From: Corticium candelabrum
Taxonomy: Eukaryota; Porifera; Homoscleromorpha; Homosclerophorida; Plakinidae
DNA length: 64,000 nucleotides
Reading direction: 5' to 3'
Assembly (NCBI RefSeq): GCF_963422355.1
Contig: NC_085104.1
Coordinates: forward strand, 5,352,298 to 5,416,297
A program made the translations under genes and the position numbers. The notes under the pieces are model-generated. The model was not told the origin of the DNA. It saw only the letters and a program-made list of their open reading frames with translations, and made no database searches. Of the stretch, positions 18,799 through 38,849 are shown one piece after another (position 1 is the first letter of the stretch; each line of letters opens with the position of its first letter).

Positions 18799-18932
18799 GT
18801 AATGGTATTCTTGTCGCCATATTTCAATTAATTATTTATCGCCAACCCAAAATTTGATTACTAAACATCCGGGAGTTCACTCGCTAATATTAATAATAAT
18901 AAGAGTGAACCCGGGAAAACGTACAGTCAGCG

Positions 18933-19517
18933 ATGTCTGTTACTCGCAATCGAGCTGTTGAAAACTGCAAATCAATCCTCGACCGTTTGGCTGAAGGGCT
19001 GAAAACAACCAGACAACTAACTGAAGACACTCTAACCGACGTCAATGGAGACGCCGAGCTTGACAAGCAAACCACAGAGCTAAAGGAGTTGCTCACGTCT
19101 TACGACGACCTGCAGCATGACGTGGAGCACATGGCACGCGCTCTAATCGAAGTCACTCGCACTGGCCAGACGCATGATGGAAACAGCAGCGACCTTGAAA
19201 ATGTATTCATGACCAAACTGAGCCAACTGCGAGCTGAAGAAGGAGAGAACGAAGAAGGTAACAGTCAGGACGACGTGGTTATGTCTCAAGTTCGGGAAAC
19301 TTATAAGTGTCCTATTACTCAACGATTGATGGAGGATCCTGTCACCAATAGTGCTTGCAGTCACAGCTACTCGAAGGCCGCCATCCTCCAACTGCTGCAG
19401 CAAAGAGGTTCAGGTCGGCTTCGATGCCCTGTGTGTGGAGACCGAGTTTTTCAGCAGAATCTAGTGGCGGACAAAGAAATGGAGAGACAGATTCGTCGGT
19501 ACAAGAGACAGTTGTAG
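18933..19517 (+). CDS. NSMCE2: E3 SUMO-protein ligase NSE2/MMS21 (SMC5/6 complex subunit)
   Basis: Single-exon frame of 194 residues. The N-terminal half is helical (residues 1-75 rich in K, E, L and D), matching the part of NSE2 that packs on the SMC5 arm. The C-terminal half is an SP-RING: TYKCPITQRLMEDPV starts at residue 123, with Cys126, Cys142, His144, Cys165 and Cys168 as likely zinc ligands, followed by the basic tail RQIRRYKRQL. The family attaches SUMO to cohesin, SMC5/6 and repair proteins at stalled forks and breaks in the nucleus. Length is a little short of the vertebrate protein (about 247). The start is chosen as the first ATG after an upstream region with no frame, near GTACAGTCAGCG. 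Confidence 0.93.
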   Translation: MSVTRNRAVENCKSILDRLAEGLKTTRQLTEDTLTDVNGDAELDKQTTELKELLTSYDDLQHDVEHMARALIEVTRTGQTHDGNSSDLENVFMTKLSQLRAEEGENEEGNSQDDVVMSQVRETYKCPITQRLMEDPVTNSACSHSYSKAAILQLLQQRGSGRLRCPVCGDRVFQQNLVADKEMERQIRRYKRQL

Positions 19518-20148
19518 AATCGAAATGAAGATACCAGTGCTTAGAGAAAACAAAGTAGACTAGCCATTAAGAGTTTTAATTAAGTTTGTTGAATTAGCCA
19601 TTTTTGGTTGTAAAAGTAAGTGTTGACATATTTAGAGTTGATTTAGTCCTGTGGAATTAATTGCAGATTCATGCTGTACGCACATGTACACATAGCCTCG
19701 AACTTCCAGACCAGAGAGAGTGCTCACTGGAAATTTGAGGCTTAGCTGCACCAAAGGGGTGATACCTTTGTGTTACCCAATCAAATGACTGAGAGTAAGT
19801 TCTGATTACCAATGATAGTAACTGTTACATGTAAGCAAAGCATGTCTCTACTGGTCTAGGCAGTGATCGAGGGGGCTAAGGTTTGAATAATGGCAACCAT
19901 CCGCCATCAGACAAACTTTGCACTATTGTAAACTTATGTAGTAGTGAAACATAAAGTAGATCTCTAACTTAATTAAGCTCAGCAAGCGACATGCTGTTTA
20001 GTCTCTCATAGCCTCGCAAGCCATGAAGGCTCTTCCGCCCTTCCCTTTTCTATTTTTGGTTCTAGAAAAGGGGAGGGGCTGACTACGCTGAGCTAAACGC
20101 ACGTGAATCGCACGAGGAGGAGGAGCTTTTGCCGGAATTGCTCCCATA

Positions 20149-20162
20149 TTGTGTGTGTGTGT

Positions 20163-20231
<69 letters not shown>
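20149..20231. repeat. (TG)n microsatellite
   Basis: TG array with one GG interruption near 20161, in the intergenic interval after NSMCE2. Flanking sequence (19690-20410) holds short repeated blocks such as GTCTGGCT in both orientations but no gene. Confidence 0.95.
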
Positions 20232-20243
<12 letters not shown>

Positions 20244-20682
20244 ATAATGTAGTATAAGTCAAAAGGGGAAGGGGCTGGCCATGTTAGGTAGTCTCTTGTA
20301 GCCAGACTCTACTGCCGAGTCATACATTAGGGAGTACAGTACTATACATACAGTACTGTACTGCAGTACATGTAGATGCAGTGGTAGGGTCTGGCTTTGC
20401 GAGAATAGCTGTTAGGTAGAATGCAAATATTAAAATCAACTAGCAGCATATTTCGTCGTGGACACTTGGAATGTAAAATTGTAATCTTGCCAAAAGTACT
20501 GGTGAGATATTGGACAACAAAACAAATGCTCTGGGGAAAACTGATCAAGAGTACAATTTTTCAGAGTAGTCAGTATATAAGTCCTAACATTCTATGGAGT
20601 TGATACAATCAAGTGGATATCAACTGGTTTAACCAATCCACAACAAAGTTATTCATACATAAAAAATCCAACTGATCTAACA

Positions 20683-21550
20683 TCATGAGTTGCACAAAGA
20701 TGTCAATTCATAGCAGAACACAGGAGTTGTTAAAAGCATTCTGTTTTGCTTCAGTGCACATAAACCTCTACAAATAGACTGAGAGTCCTGTTCAAGTTCA
20801 TTGCACATACTAAAATATTTGTCTGACCTCTTCTTGATGACAATAACAACTACAGTTACTCCAACACAGCAAGCGAATAAGAAAAATAGCAGAAAGCAGT
20901 ACAGCAGCTCTAGGCTAGTCAAAGACTTGGAACCATTGGTAACAAGATGATGTATACAAACAGCAGAGTGATTTGAAGATAGCCTCATCGACTTTGTATA
21001 GCCCAGTCACACAGCATATCACCAGACATCAGCATGACATACACCATCATCACACACATCTTTCAAAGCACAATCCTGTAAAGCATACCTAACCAATATT
21101 GCTGACATTGCTGTTGTTGATAAGTATTTATGCTCACTATACCTTTTTAGCCAATGAAAAAAACAGAAACTTCTGATGAACACTAGATTCGTTTCATCGA
21201 GAACAGGAAAAAACACTAGTGTCTGTGAATCTTGCCAAAATGATATGTGTGATGAATTTGACAGGTGCAGTGGACTCAGTGTCAAAATTCGCTGAAGATC
21301 AACAGGTCTCAATACAGAAGGTTTGTTGGTGTCATGTGAAAATTTGATGGAAAAATATGATCCCGATTGTAGTCTGCCTTCTACACTGTTAATTACTTTA
21401 AATAAAGAAGAACAAAACTCTCGACTTCAGCAAGACTACAACATCGTCACTAACCTCAGCAGAAAACAGAGCAGTCTTGAAGAACAATCTATCTGTATAG
21501 TGTACCTGGAAGTGAGGTGTACTGTTGTCTTGCGCAAGACATCCAAGTAA
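20683..21550. other. Unassigned interval with open frames
   Basis: Minus-strand frames at 20683-20988 (one hydrophobic stretch, LLYCFLLFFLFACCVGVTVV) and 21019-21312, and a plus-strand frame at 21323-21550, are open. None matches a family I know, and splice signals joining them were not found. The hydrophobic stretch could be a membrane segment or chance. Confidence 0.2.
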
Positions 21551-21794
21551 TTTAATACTGATCAAGACTATGCAAATTCAAAAAGACGGGTTAGCAAACT
21601 AAGTCTGTCTAGAGAATTTTATTAGAGCCAGGTGGGAAGTGTGGTTGACAGTATCACGCAGCCAGCTCCTCCCCCTTTAGCTTTAGGATGCCAGATGGTG
21701 ATGATGTGGTTTGTCTAGATATTTACTGCCAAAGGCCTGTAGGCTGGGGGTTCAGACAAACTGCCCGCTCAGCCGTAAAGGTCTGCTTTCGATC

Positions 21795-21796
<2 letters not shown>

Positions 21797-21873
<77 letters not shown>
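21797..21873. repeat. (TG)n microsatellite
   Basis: Pure GT array immediately next to the 3' end of the retroelement fragment that follows on the minus strand. Confidence 0.96.
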
Positions 21874-21874
<1 letters not shown>

Positions 21875-21899
21875 ATTTTGAGAGAAATAATATTATATT

Positions 21900-22990
21900 T
21901 TATAACAAACTACTAACAGACAAAACCAACAAATCCCAAGCAATTACATCAGCATCTAACATTAATCGACTTTGTATCATGCGAGCATTAAATTTCCACA
22001 AATTAACAGACAGTTGTTGCATTAAATTAGAATATGCTTGTGTAAAAGGAATACTAGTCGCAGTCACTACTTTAGACGCAATAGTTTTAATAGTATCCAG
22101 ACTAGCAGAAGTCCAACAACCATATGTTTCCACTGCTAGTGGGAAGAACAAGGCACCACTGTCAGCAACTGCTTCTTCGTACTTGAGATCTTTTTCAAGT
22201 TCACCTGCTGCTGCAGCAGAACCAGCAGAATTTGCACCGTTGGCAACAAATTTCAATTGGACTGTGTTACGGATGATAAGGTCAAAATAGGCAGCGCGTC
22301 CAAACAGAAAGTTGGAATGGTAAACATCACCAGGGCGATTGTTATTCTGTGATGAAAATCTCTGTTCTAGTAAAGTCCCTTTGTCATCTATCAACAGTGC
22401 ATTATAGATGGTGTCCCTCAAAGCATCGTGACATTTCGATCTCAACGAGTTCTTACGACAGCCGAGAAGATTATCCCCAAACTTGTCAATCAATTGACCA
22501 CATGGGCAGCGTACAGCGTTTGGATGAGACAGAAAAAGAGGAATACCCAGTCAAAGTCGTAGAGCAACAGTGAACTCATGCCTGGACATAGCAAGCCCGA
22601 GATTTGGGTTGGGTATGGCTGTGAGCCATGCCCCTGCATGTGGTTCAGATATTGCGTTTAGTCTAGCTTGGTCACGAGTAGTTGAAGACTCTTTCAATGA
22701 ATCAAACTTCCGTGTATCCACTTGCTTTTGCAATGAACGTTGAGATACCAAGTCAATATTAGTGTCTGATGTAAGACTCCCAAATTCCTAAAGAAAGACT
22801 GCTTTGGAACTCGTCTCGCAATCCAAAAGAAGTACCAAAGATTCTTTAGTAACAGAAGTAGAAGGAGGCGTTTGACTAGATCTCGGCTAGAATTACAACT
22901 ACCAATAAATGCAAGAGGAGAGACACTTTGTGCTTCACATAATCCTAGACCTCCCAGAGTGATTGGCAGGGATGCTTGACATCACGCTTC
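21900..22990 (-). pseudogene. Retroelement C-terminal region (reverse-transcriptase-linked), one in-frame stop
   Basis: Read on the minus strand, the fragment runs from LPITLGGLGLCEA (near 22950), through GAWLTAIPNPNLGLAMSRHE, then a TGA at 22551-22553, LGIPLFLSHPNAVRCPCG, PGDVYHSNFLFGRAAYFD, and ends with VETYGCWTSASLDTI and LMQQLSVNLWKFNARMI. This is the C-terminal part of a reverse-transcriptase polyprotein found repeatedly in invertebrate genomes. The TGA falls where related proteins have Trp. No palm motif (YADD) lies upstream, so the copy is truncated. Confidence 0.75.
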
Positions 22991-23038
22991 ATCTGAAAGC
23001 GACGAGTGAGACAAAATTTCTAGTGAATGTCACAAGCA

Positions 23039-23040
<2 letters not shown>

Positions 23041-23101
<61 letters not shown>
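23041..23101. repeat. (AT)n microsatellite
   Basis: Pure AT array just upstream (in element sense) of the LINE-type fragment. Confidence 0.97.
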
Positions 23102-23103
<2 letters not shown>

Positions 23104-24119
23104 AAAGCTAGCTAAACTAACTCGTGTGATCTCACCAACGGATTCCAACACTGAAAATGACGGCACATTCTGAACTAGCTATATGCAAGCTAAACGTTGT
23201 TACACATCACTCAAGTCATGCAATACAACACCAAACAACCTACTGGAAGAACAGTTTACATGGTTCATTATGTGTTCGCTAGATGATAGGCAATGTGGCG
23301 CTCCAAAATGAGGCGTTAAACGCAGTTTTGGTCCCACCGCAGCCTTATATAGTAGTTGTTGATTCAAATCTTACGAATGCACAGAGGGCCTATTTACTAT
23401 GAAGTGCATGCATCTCTGAAGAATTCTCACTATACAATTTCATTCAGAGTTTTATGTAACCTGTTCAGTGATATCTCAAAGTAGAATATACCCCGTTACA
23501 AATCCCGTTCTTTGCCGAAGCTGATTGCACTAATGCAATCTAATTCTAATTCTAAATTAATCTATTAATCTAATTAATCTACTGCACTAATTCTAGATCC
23601 CACTGAAGACAATTAAAATCGAAAGACCTGGATATATGCAAAAATAGCTTGCCTTTTTCGACGTCCCGGCACTACACCACACGTACTGTCTGAAGTGTAG
23701 TCTAGATTTGGTGGAGATCTGATGGGCCGTGCCCAGAGAAACTCGAGCACGAGTGGAGGCAGGTTCAATCCGATCACAAATCACAGACTCTAGCACACGT
23801 TCCCAATGATGCACTTTTGCTCTAGACACCGAAAGAAACTCGCCCGTGCACAGTTCTGTACACATAGTACGGTTTCTAAGACATTGAGAAAACTTTTTCC
23901 CGTTTTCGATACCATTTTCGAGCCAATCTGTAGATCTGTGAATTCATTGGATTGCGACGTTCGAGGTAGTGTTGGCAGAAAAGGAGGGAACCAAAGGAAT
24001 CAAGAACTGGAAACGGTCATGCCCGTCAGAAAAGTGACGCAGTACGTCCATGCATGGCGGTGACTGGGAAAATTCTAAGCAACAGCTAGAATTCTTTTTC
24101 TTGGAGAACACTATTAATT

Positions 24120-25196
24120 TCACAATGCAGAATGGAAGAAATATAGTTGAGCCCTGGATAGATGGGAGTGTACTCCGCACTGCCCTGGTATCGCCTGCAT
24201 GTAGACTTTGCTGGCGCTATTGAAAACAGCTGTAATTGCTGATGCCCACAAAATGGCCAAAAATCATAGAGATGGGAAGTACTACAGCAGAGGAAATAGT
24301 TTTAAACAGCTGCGTGGACGGTCATGTCTAGAATGGGTACTAAATCCCAGAGCAGCTAGTGACCGACAATGAGTCTCAGTTTACGTCGGAAGTATTTCGA
24401 TTTTATGAAAGGCATTGATCGAAATACGGCACATCACCCCAGAGCTCCCTATCACCCGCAACTAATGGTCTTGCAAAACGTTTGGTGCACAGTTTCAAAC
24501 AGGCATCCACTAAAGGCAAACAAATACAGCAAGCCAGTACAACACAAATTGAACGTGTTCTTACTAGCGTATACTGCGTGTCTCCATGCACATGCACAGG
24601 CCACCACAGACCAAAGCCCCTTGCAGCTTATGTTTGGGCAAAACGTTTGTAAAAAATTGGATCTGGTGAAACTTAATGTTGGTAGGACGGTGAATAGTAA
24701 GCTGTTTAGTAATGCTAAAAACCTTATCGATGTTTTGACAAGGGACAACAAGTGTTGGTCTGGAATTACCGGGCAGAGAGGAAATGGGTACAGGGAGAGA
24801 TTGCTGTTCAAACAGAGCTCGTCGAGTCTGTGTCACACCGAGTCCGTGAAAACGATACGGTCTGGAGATGGCATGTCGATCAACTGCGTCCATGCAGGAC
24901 CTCGTTTCAACCATGACCCAGGATTTGAAGCCGAAGCTGAGTGTGAGGAAACTACAAATTTTACTTCTACATGCAGAGAATCGCCCTCACAGGACGAAGT
25001 AGCAATAACTAAGGTTGTGCGACAAACAGACACCACGGCTGACGGAAACGCTAGCAATAACTGAGGTCAGGTCATGCGACAAACAGACACCATCGCTGAT
25101 GGGAACGCTAACCAAGAACAGCCTGTCCGATGGGATCACAACTAGATCAGGACAAGTAGTAAAGTCGGCCAAACTACCTGACTATACGTACTATTA
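24120..25196 (+). pseudogene. Degenerate Ty3/gypsy pol remnant (integrase and 3' end)
   Basis: Integrase pieces appear in several frames: WYRLHVDFAGA (near 24187), DNESQFTSE (near 24365), APYHPQ (24450), FLLAYTA, TTDQSPLQLMFGQN, KLDLVKLNVGRTVNSKL (24655-24710) and W.VDQL-type sequence near 24870. A C-terminal TRSGQVVKSAK precedes a stop at about 25194-25196. The order matches gypsy pol with frameshifts and stops. A purine-rich GATAGGGGGAAG near 25245 could be the polypurine tract, but no LTR is recognised after it. Confidence 0.8.
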
Positions 25197-25431
25197 GTCA
25201 TCAGATTGTTAACTAAAGTGTTAGTCAATCTAGGAACATTACATTAGATAGGGGGAAGTATAATTCGCGTGTGAGTTGAGGTGGGTTTGATCGAAAGAAA
25301 TTGAGTCGTCCCATGCAAGAGAATTCTGGAAGACGGCGATACCTTCACTGCACGTTGATTTCAATCGATTCGGCATGTGCGAGCAAAATTGGGTGGTGCT
25401 GCATCTCACCGTTTTGGAGATACGCGTGTAC

Positions 25432-25530
<99 letters not shown>

Positions 25531-26695
25531 CTCTCCTGTATATATCCACTACATGCATGCACAGCAGACAATGGCAAATAGTAGAGTATAGCTGGAGAAG
25601 TAAACAAGCGATTCAATGGCCAGACAAAATTGCACTGAAGCTCATCAAGATCAGGGCTGTCGTTCTACAGTGGTTTTGGGGGCAAAAATTAAGCCCAAGC
25701 TCAAAGCAGTATTTAATATGTGAAATCAAACAACAATTAATTAAGACATGATTCCCAATATAAACGTTTTCTCTCAATGTAAGAGTCAGTTCTAAATCAT
25801 GAAGAGTAAGTTTCCTATAGCAGTGGTGTCATTATGGGGGCCATGGGGCCACAGACCTTCCAAAACTGAGTGTGGTGGATTTTCCAACAATTTAAGCTTA
25901 GTTTGTCATTAATTTTGAAATTGTAATACTATCCATGACCAGCTGAACATGAATTGATTGGTGAAATACAGCAGAATATATGAAAGGCGTCATGCAATGG
26001 GCAAGCAGTCTGAATCACTGCCAGGTATGGCTGACTTCTATGTAGTCAGTCTACAACTGGCAGTCTGGCCTCCAACCATGGAAGGCTGGCAACGGCGCTG
26101 CTCAGAGGGACCCACCATGCAGTGCTGACAAGAAACGATAGAATTCCTACACAATCCGTGTTCAGAGAGAAGCAAGCGAGCGATGCCAGTGCCGTCCATG
26201 TCTACATGATAACAGTTGCAGCAATCAAGAATCACCCCTAGTAGAACAGACCGCCCTAGAATAAGCTCTACTTCGAGTACATGCACGTGTAAAATAAAGC
26301 ATATATATCAAAATGATGTTTGTATAGTCAGTCTCACATCAACAATTAATTAAATACGGTAAGATGTCATGGATTTCAGTGAACATACCACCATTGACAC
26401 TCTGGGAGTCATTTACTACGATAACAATTTCAATTTACTTTTTTAGTATCACTTGTGCAAGATCAAGAGGGACAGTAACAGTAGCTGATTTTTGCTGGCT
26501 AGTTTCTCTCTTATATCCTACTACGCTTTAACAAGAGGTTCCCGGATTGTCGCAAACAGACTTGCAAACAAATTCTTATTCACGTATTGGACTGCTGTTG
26601 AACTGCAACATTTGCCAAAAGCAATTACCTTAGTTACTAAATAATGCATGTATGTAATTTCTAATCAAAATTTCACTAGCTATTGACAACGCATT
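25197..26695. other. Intergenic stretch without recognised genes
   Basis: Apart from the (AC)n array near 25435-25529 and short spurious frames, I see no gene or element. A minus-strand frame at 26038-26286 is Cys-rich but has no start context or family match. Confidence 0.5.
25435..25529. repeat. (AC)n microsatellite
   Basis: Pure AC array of about 95 bp. Confidence 0.97.
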
Positions 26696-35693
<8,998 letters not shown>

Positions 35694-35797
35694 GCCGACA
35701 CTATAACGCACGCTACATTGGACAACACTCTGCACCTCCGAGGTCAAGCCGCGCGTCGTTAACCACGTGCACGTCTACACGTGTGTGAAATGTCACC
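35694..35797. promoter_or_regulatory. Compact bidirectional promoter interval
   Basis: Only 104 bp separate the HDHD2 start codon (35693, minus) from the exonuclease start codon (35798, plus). Both genes must initiate here or inside each other's 5' region. GCGC and CACGTG-like (CCACGTGCACG at 35763) motifs are present and no TATA box. Co-regulation is inference. Confidence 0.55.
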
Positions 35798-36610
35798 ATG
35801 AAGTCTTCAAGGAGGAAAGCGAAACGAACGCACGGCGAACGAAGTAATTGTCAAAAATTTATTTTAAGCAGGTGGCGTAGAGAGCAAGAGCCAAACTACG
35901 AGCCGTTGACGACTGAGGCCTCAACAAAGCAACACGTGGCTGATCATGCACCAAGTTGGACAGAGCTGGACTCAGACGGGTTACGGACACCGACTGATTC
36001 GGATGCCAGTGAAGACCTGACACTGAGAGGCGGAGAACTTGAAAAAGTTTTGGCAATGGATTGCGAAATGGTGAGCGTAGGAGCTAGGAAGAGTGCCGTA
36101 GCTCGTTGTAGTGTAGTTGATTACTATGGCCGTGTGGTCTTCGACGAGTACATCAAACCTGATGACGTCATAACCGACTACAGAACGTTTGTTAGTGGAA
36201 TTAGACCTAGGCATATGAGGTGTTCTATAACATATCAGGCTGCAAGGAAGAGGTTAGAAAGACTACTGAAAGGAGCTATTCTTGTCGGTCATTCTTTACA
36301 CAATGACTTGAACTGTTTGAATCTTCGTCATCCAGTGGAGAGAGTGCGAGACATTGCCAAGTTTCCGGCTTTACATTTACATGCTGGATTTTTTCGGTTA
36401 CCCTCACTGAAGAACCTCACCCAGTTGTATTTGCAAAGGCACATTCAAGAAGGAGAGCACTGTTCTATCGAGGATGCCACAGCAGCCATGGACTTGTATC
36501 GGCTTGTCAGAAACGAATGGGAATGTGGTATTAGCATAACGAACAGTAGTGCATTGCTAGAAGATGAGTATTGGCCTGATGACATGAATCAGTTCAATGA
36601 AATCAATTGA
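35798..36610 (+). CDS. DEDDh 3'-5' exonuclease, ISG20/AEN/REXO4 family
   Basis: Intronless frame of 270 residues. The N-terminal 80 residues are basic then acidic and lack a domain. The exonuclease fold starts at residue 84: ExoI AMDCEMVSVG (Asp88, Glu90), SVVDYYGRVVFDEYIKP, ITDYRT and SGIRPRHM, ExoII VGHSLHNDLNCL (Asp170), then RDIAKFPAL, LPSLKNLTQLYL and ExoIII EHCSIEDATAAMDLYRLV (His221, Asp226). All five DEDDh residues are present, so activity is expected. Family members degrade RNA or DNA from 3' ends in the nucleus or nucleolus; AEN acts in apoptosis, ISG20 on viral and ribosomal RNA, REXO4 in ribosome maturation. The sequence does not decide between these. An intronless copy next to spliced HDHD2 may be a retained retrogene or simply have lost introns. 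Confidence 0.88.
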   Translation: MKSSRRKAKRTHGERSNCQKFILSRWRREQEPNYEPLTTEASTKQHVADHAPSWTELDSDGLRTPTDSDASEDLTLRGGELEKVLAMDCEMVSVGARKSAVARCSVVDYYGRVVFDEYIKPDDVITDYRTFVSGIRPRHMRCSITYQAARKRLERLLKGAILVGHSLHNDLNCLNLRHPVERVRDIAKFPALHLHAGFFRLPSLKNLTQLYLQRHIQEGEHCSIEDATAAMDLYRLVRNEWECGISITNSSALLEDEYWPDDMNQFNEIN

Positions 36611-36639
36611 AACTTTTATCTTTGCACAATGCTGTGTTT

Positions 36640-38849
36640 GTGACCTTCTTGTCAAGGGGTGGTTTCAGGAGGTAAAATAGTGCAATTACCTACTCTTTTA
36701 ATTAGAAATGAGATGTTTGTGCAGGTAATTGTAGCAAGGTTATGATGGGAACTCCTGGTTCCATTTAGGCAACCGTATGGTTGATAAATAATGACTGTTT
36801 TTGACCTGGGGCAATTTAAGCATTTTGTGTGATAACTTATTTCTGTACTTAGCTAGGACTGACGCACATTGAGGTTGTGAAAATCTAATTAATATTATAC
36901 CACTGGTTATTCAAACAGTATCACTTGCAGCACTAAGACGAGTGCTCATATACTTACATTATATTATTTTTAATGCACCCAAACTAAGCTACTTATACAA
37001 CTTAATAACTGCAACAGGGTTACTGATTATCTTACATGCAATTAGAAAATGTTGACATAAAGTACAGCTGGGGTATATACATCAGACAGACGTCACCACT
37101 TAGATTTGGTATCAGTTTGTTTTTTTGCTATGAATGCTATTGCACAGGAAATTCTGTAAGCAGGAACTGCCAAAGTGTTTGTGTCTCAACAACTGGTAGT
37201 GCAGATGACAACCTGGGTGTACACTTGTTGTATACCAGGTACTAGGTTAACCGTACATCAACAATGGCTACACACCTGTGAAAAGAGGCAATAAAACTCC
37301 ATCAGGAACCTGGTTTGTGAGGTGATTAGAATTATGTGGCAAATTATATTAACATATTGACAAGTGAAATCTTTGGACCATCTACGTAGTTACTACAAGT
37401 TTATGACTATAAAGGCTTTAGTGTTGTATACAGCAAAAGTTATCCAAATCTGGATCAAATAACCGTGCAAGCTTGTTTCGGCAAATTTCAATTTGATGAA
37501 AGAGAAAGGCTGTACACTACTAAGTCAGAAAATGCATAAAACGTAGAAGCATTAAAATTGTTGCGTCTCTGTATATCACACCAGCTTTAGAAAAATTTTG
37601 CAGGAAAGTTTTCATTGGTTAACATTTAGAATGTTTAGATGTTGTCTGAAATGTATATACAGTGTCATTCTGAAGTGGCCTAGCTGTAGCATGCAAGCAA
37701 ACAAAGTCACTCTATAGTAGCATTTGACCTTTGTAAGAACGTGACATGGTCATGACTGCATCCAGTATCACAGCAACCAATGATGATGCAAACTTTGGTA
37801 ATTTTTTTACATAAAGTGTAAGTCAATTTCCAGTGGAAGTCATTTGTCTCCAAGTCATCACGATAGTCCACACTGCCTTGTGAAAACGACTAACTAGCTC
37901 AAGAGTCAATTCCAAAGTCCTGAAACATGGTTCAAACATGTTGAGTTCATTCGTTTACACAGCCAAAGAAAGCAAGAATTTACGAACTCCATCAAGTGAA
38001 ATGATCAAATTCAATAAAGCTCTCGGTCTGATATTATAGTGCCTAAGCGTCTGAACACAACAGCTCTGAGTATTCCTATAACATTACTTGTATATTGATC
38101 TGCTCGTGAGCTATAGCTGTATTTTCCTTGCGCTTGCACATTACTAGAACGAAGTTTGGGGAGTTCACCTCATATCAAGTAAAGAAAATGTTTCAAAGTT
38201 CCGTTTGCCTATCAATTCTGGAGGGAGGTGTCTTGCACCTTGTACAAGTTCCAGGAAGACATTAATAATGAGATGTATAGTTATCTATAGACGCACGCTG
38301 AAGTGAAATCGACCTTATTAATCAAACTTTATTAGCTATAGCTAGGTCTAAGTAAAAGATCATGACAGTAACACCACCAATTGGTTGTGTCTATTTACAA
38401 GAAGATGCAATTATTAATTTGTCCCAGGAAACTAAAGAGCAATAATTGATTAATTAATTAACGTACGTTACTTATGAATATTGAGTCTGACAATTCCCCA
38501 ATCAGTGACAATTATTATCGTCAATTTCTGGCCTACAAAAAATAAAAGGTCTATGCATGCAATCCATACACAAATGAACAGATATTTATTACGTGTAATC
38601 CATACAGAAACATGCAGAGTCCAACGTTAACACGCAGCACCTGATCACCAGACGGAATTCCAAGTGCAGTCTCGTAGCTTCTAATTCCAGTTAACTCCCA
38701 CTCTGTTTGCGGCGGCGAAAGCCCGCTGGCTATCGTCTATAAGCTATGCAAACTGCCGCTACTCACCGCTTCCGTCTAGCAGCTATGTATAACAAGGTGC
38801 ACCAAGCAGCCACTGCTCAATTGCACTCTGCGTACGACTACAAGCAACA
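36640..38849. other. Intergenic stretch between the exonuclease and Wnt genes
   Basis: AT-rich sequence with short open frames (for example 37036-37245) that lack start context, splice sites or family resemblance. No mobile element is recognised. Regulatory sequence for the downstream Wnt gene could lie here, but nothing specific is visible. Confidence 0.4.

Noticed and set aside
21900..22290. Plus-strand frame continuing from a (TG)n array
   Set aside because: Antisense to the recognisable retroelement protein on the minus strand.
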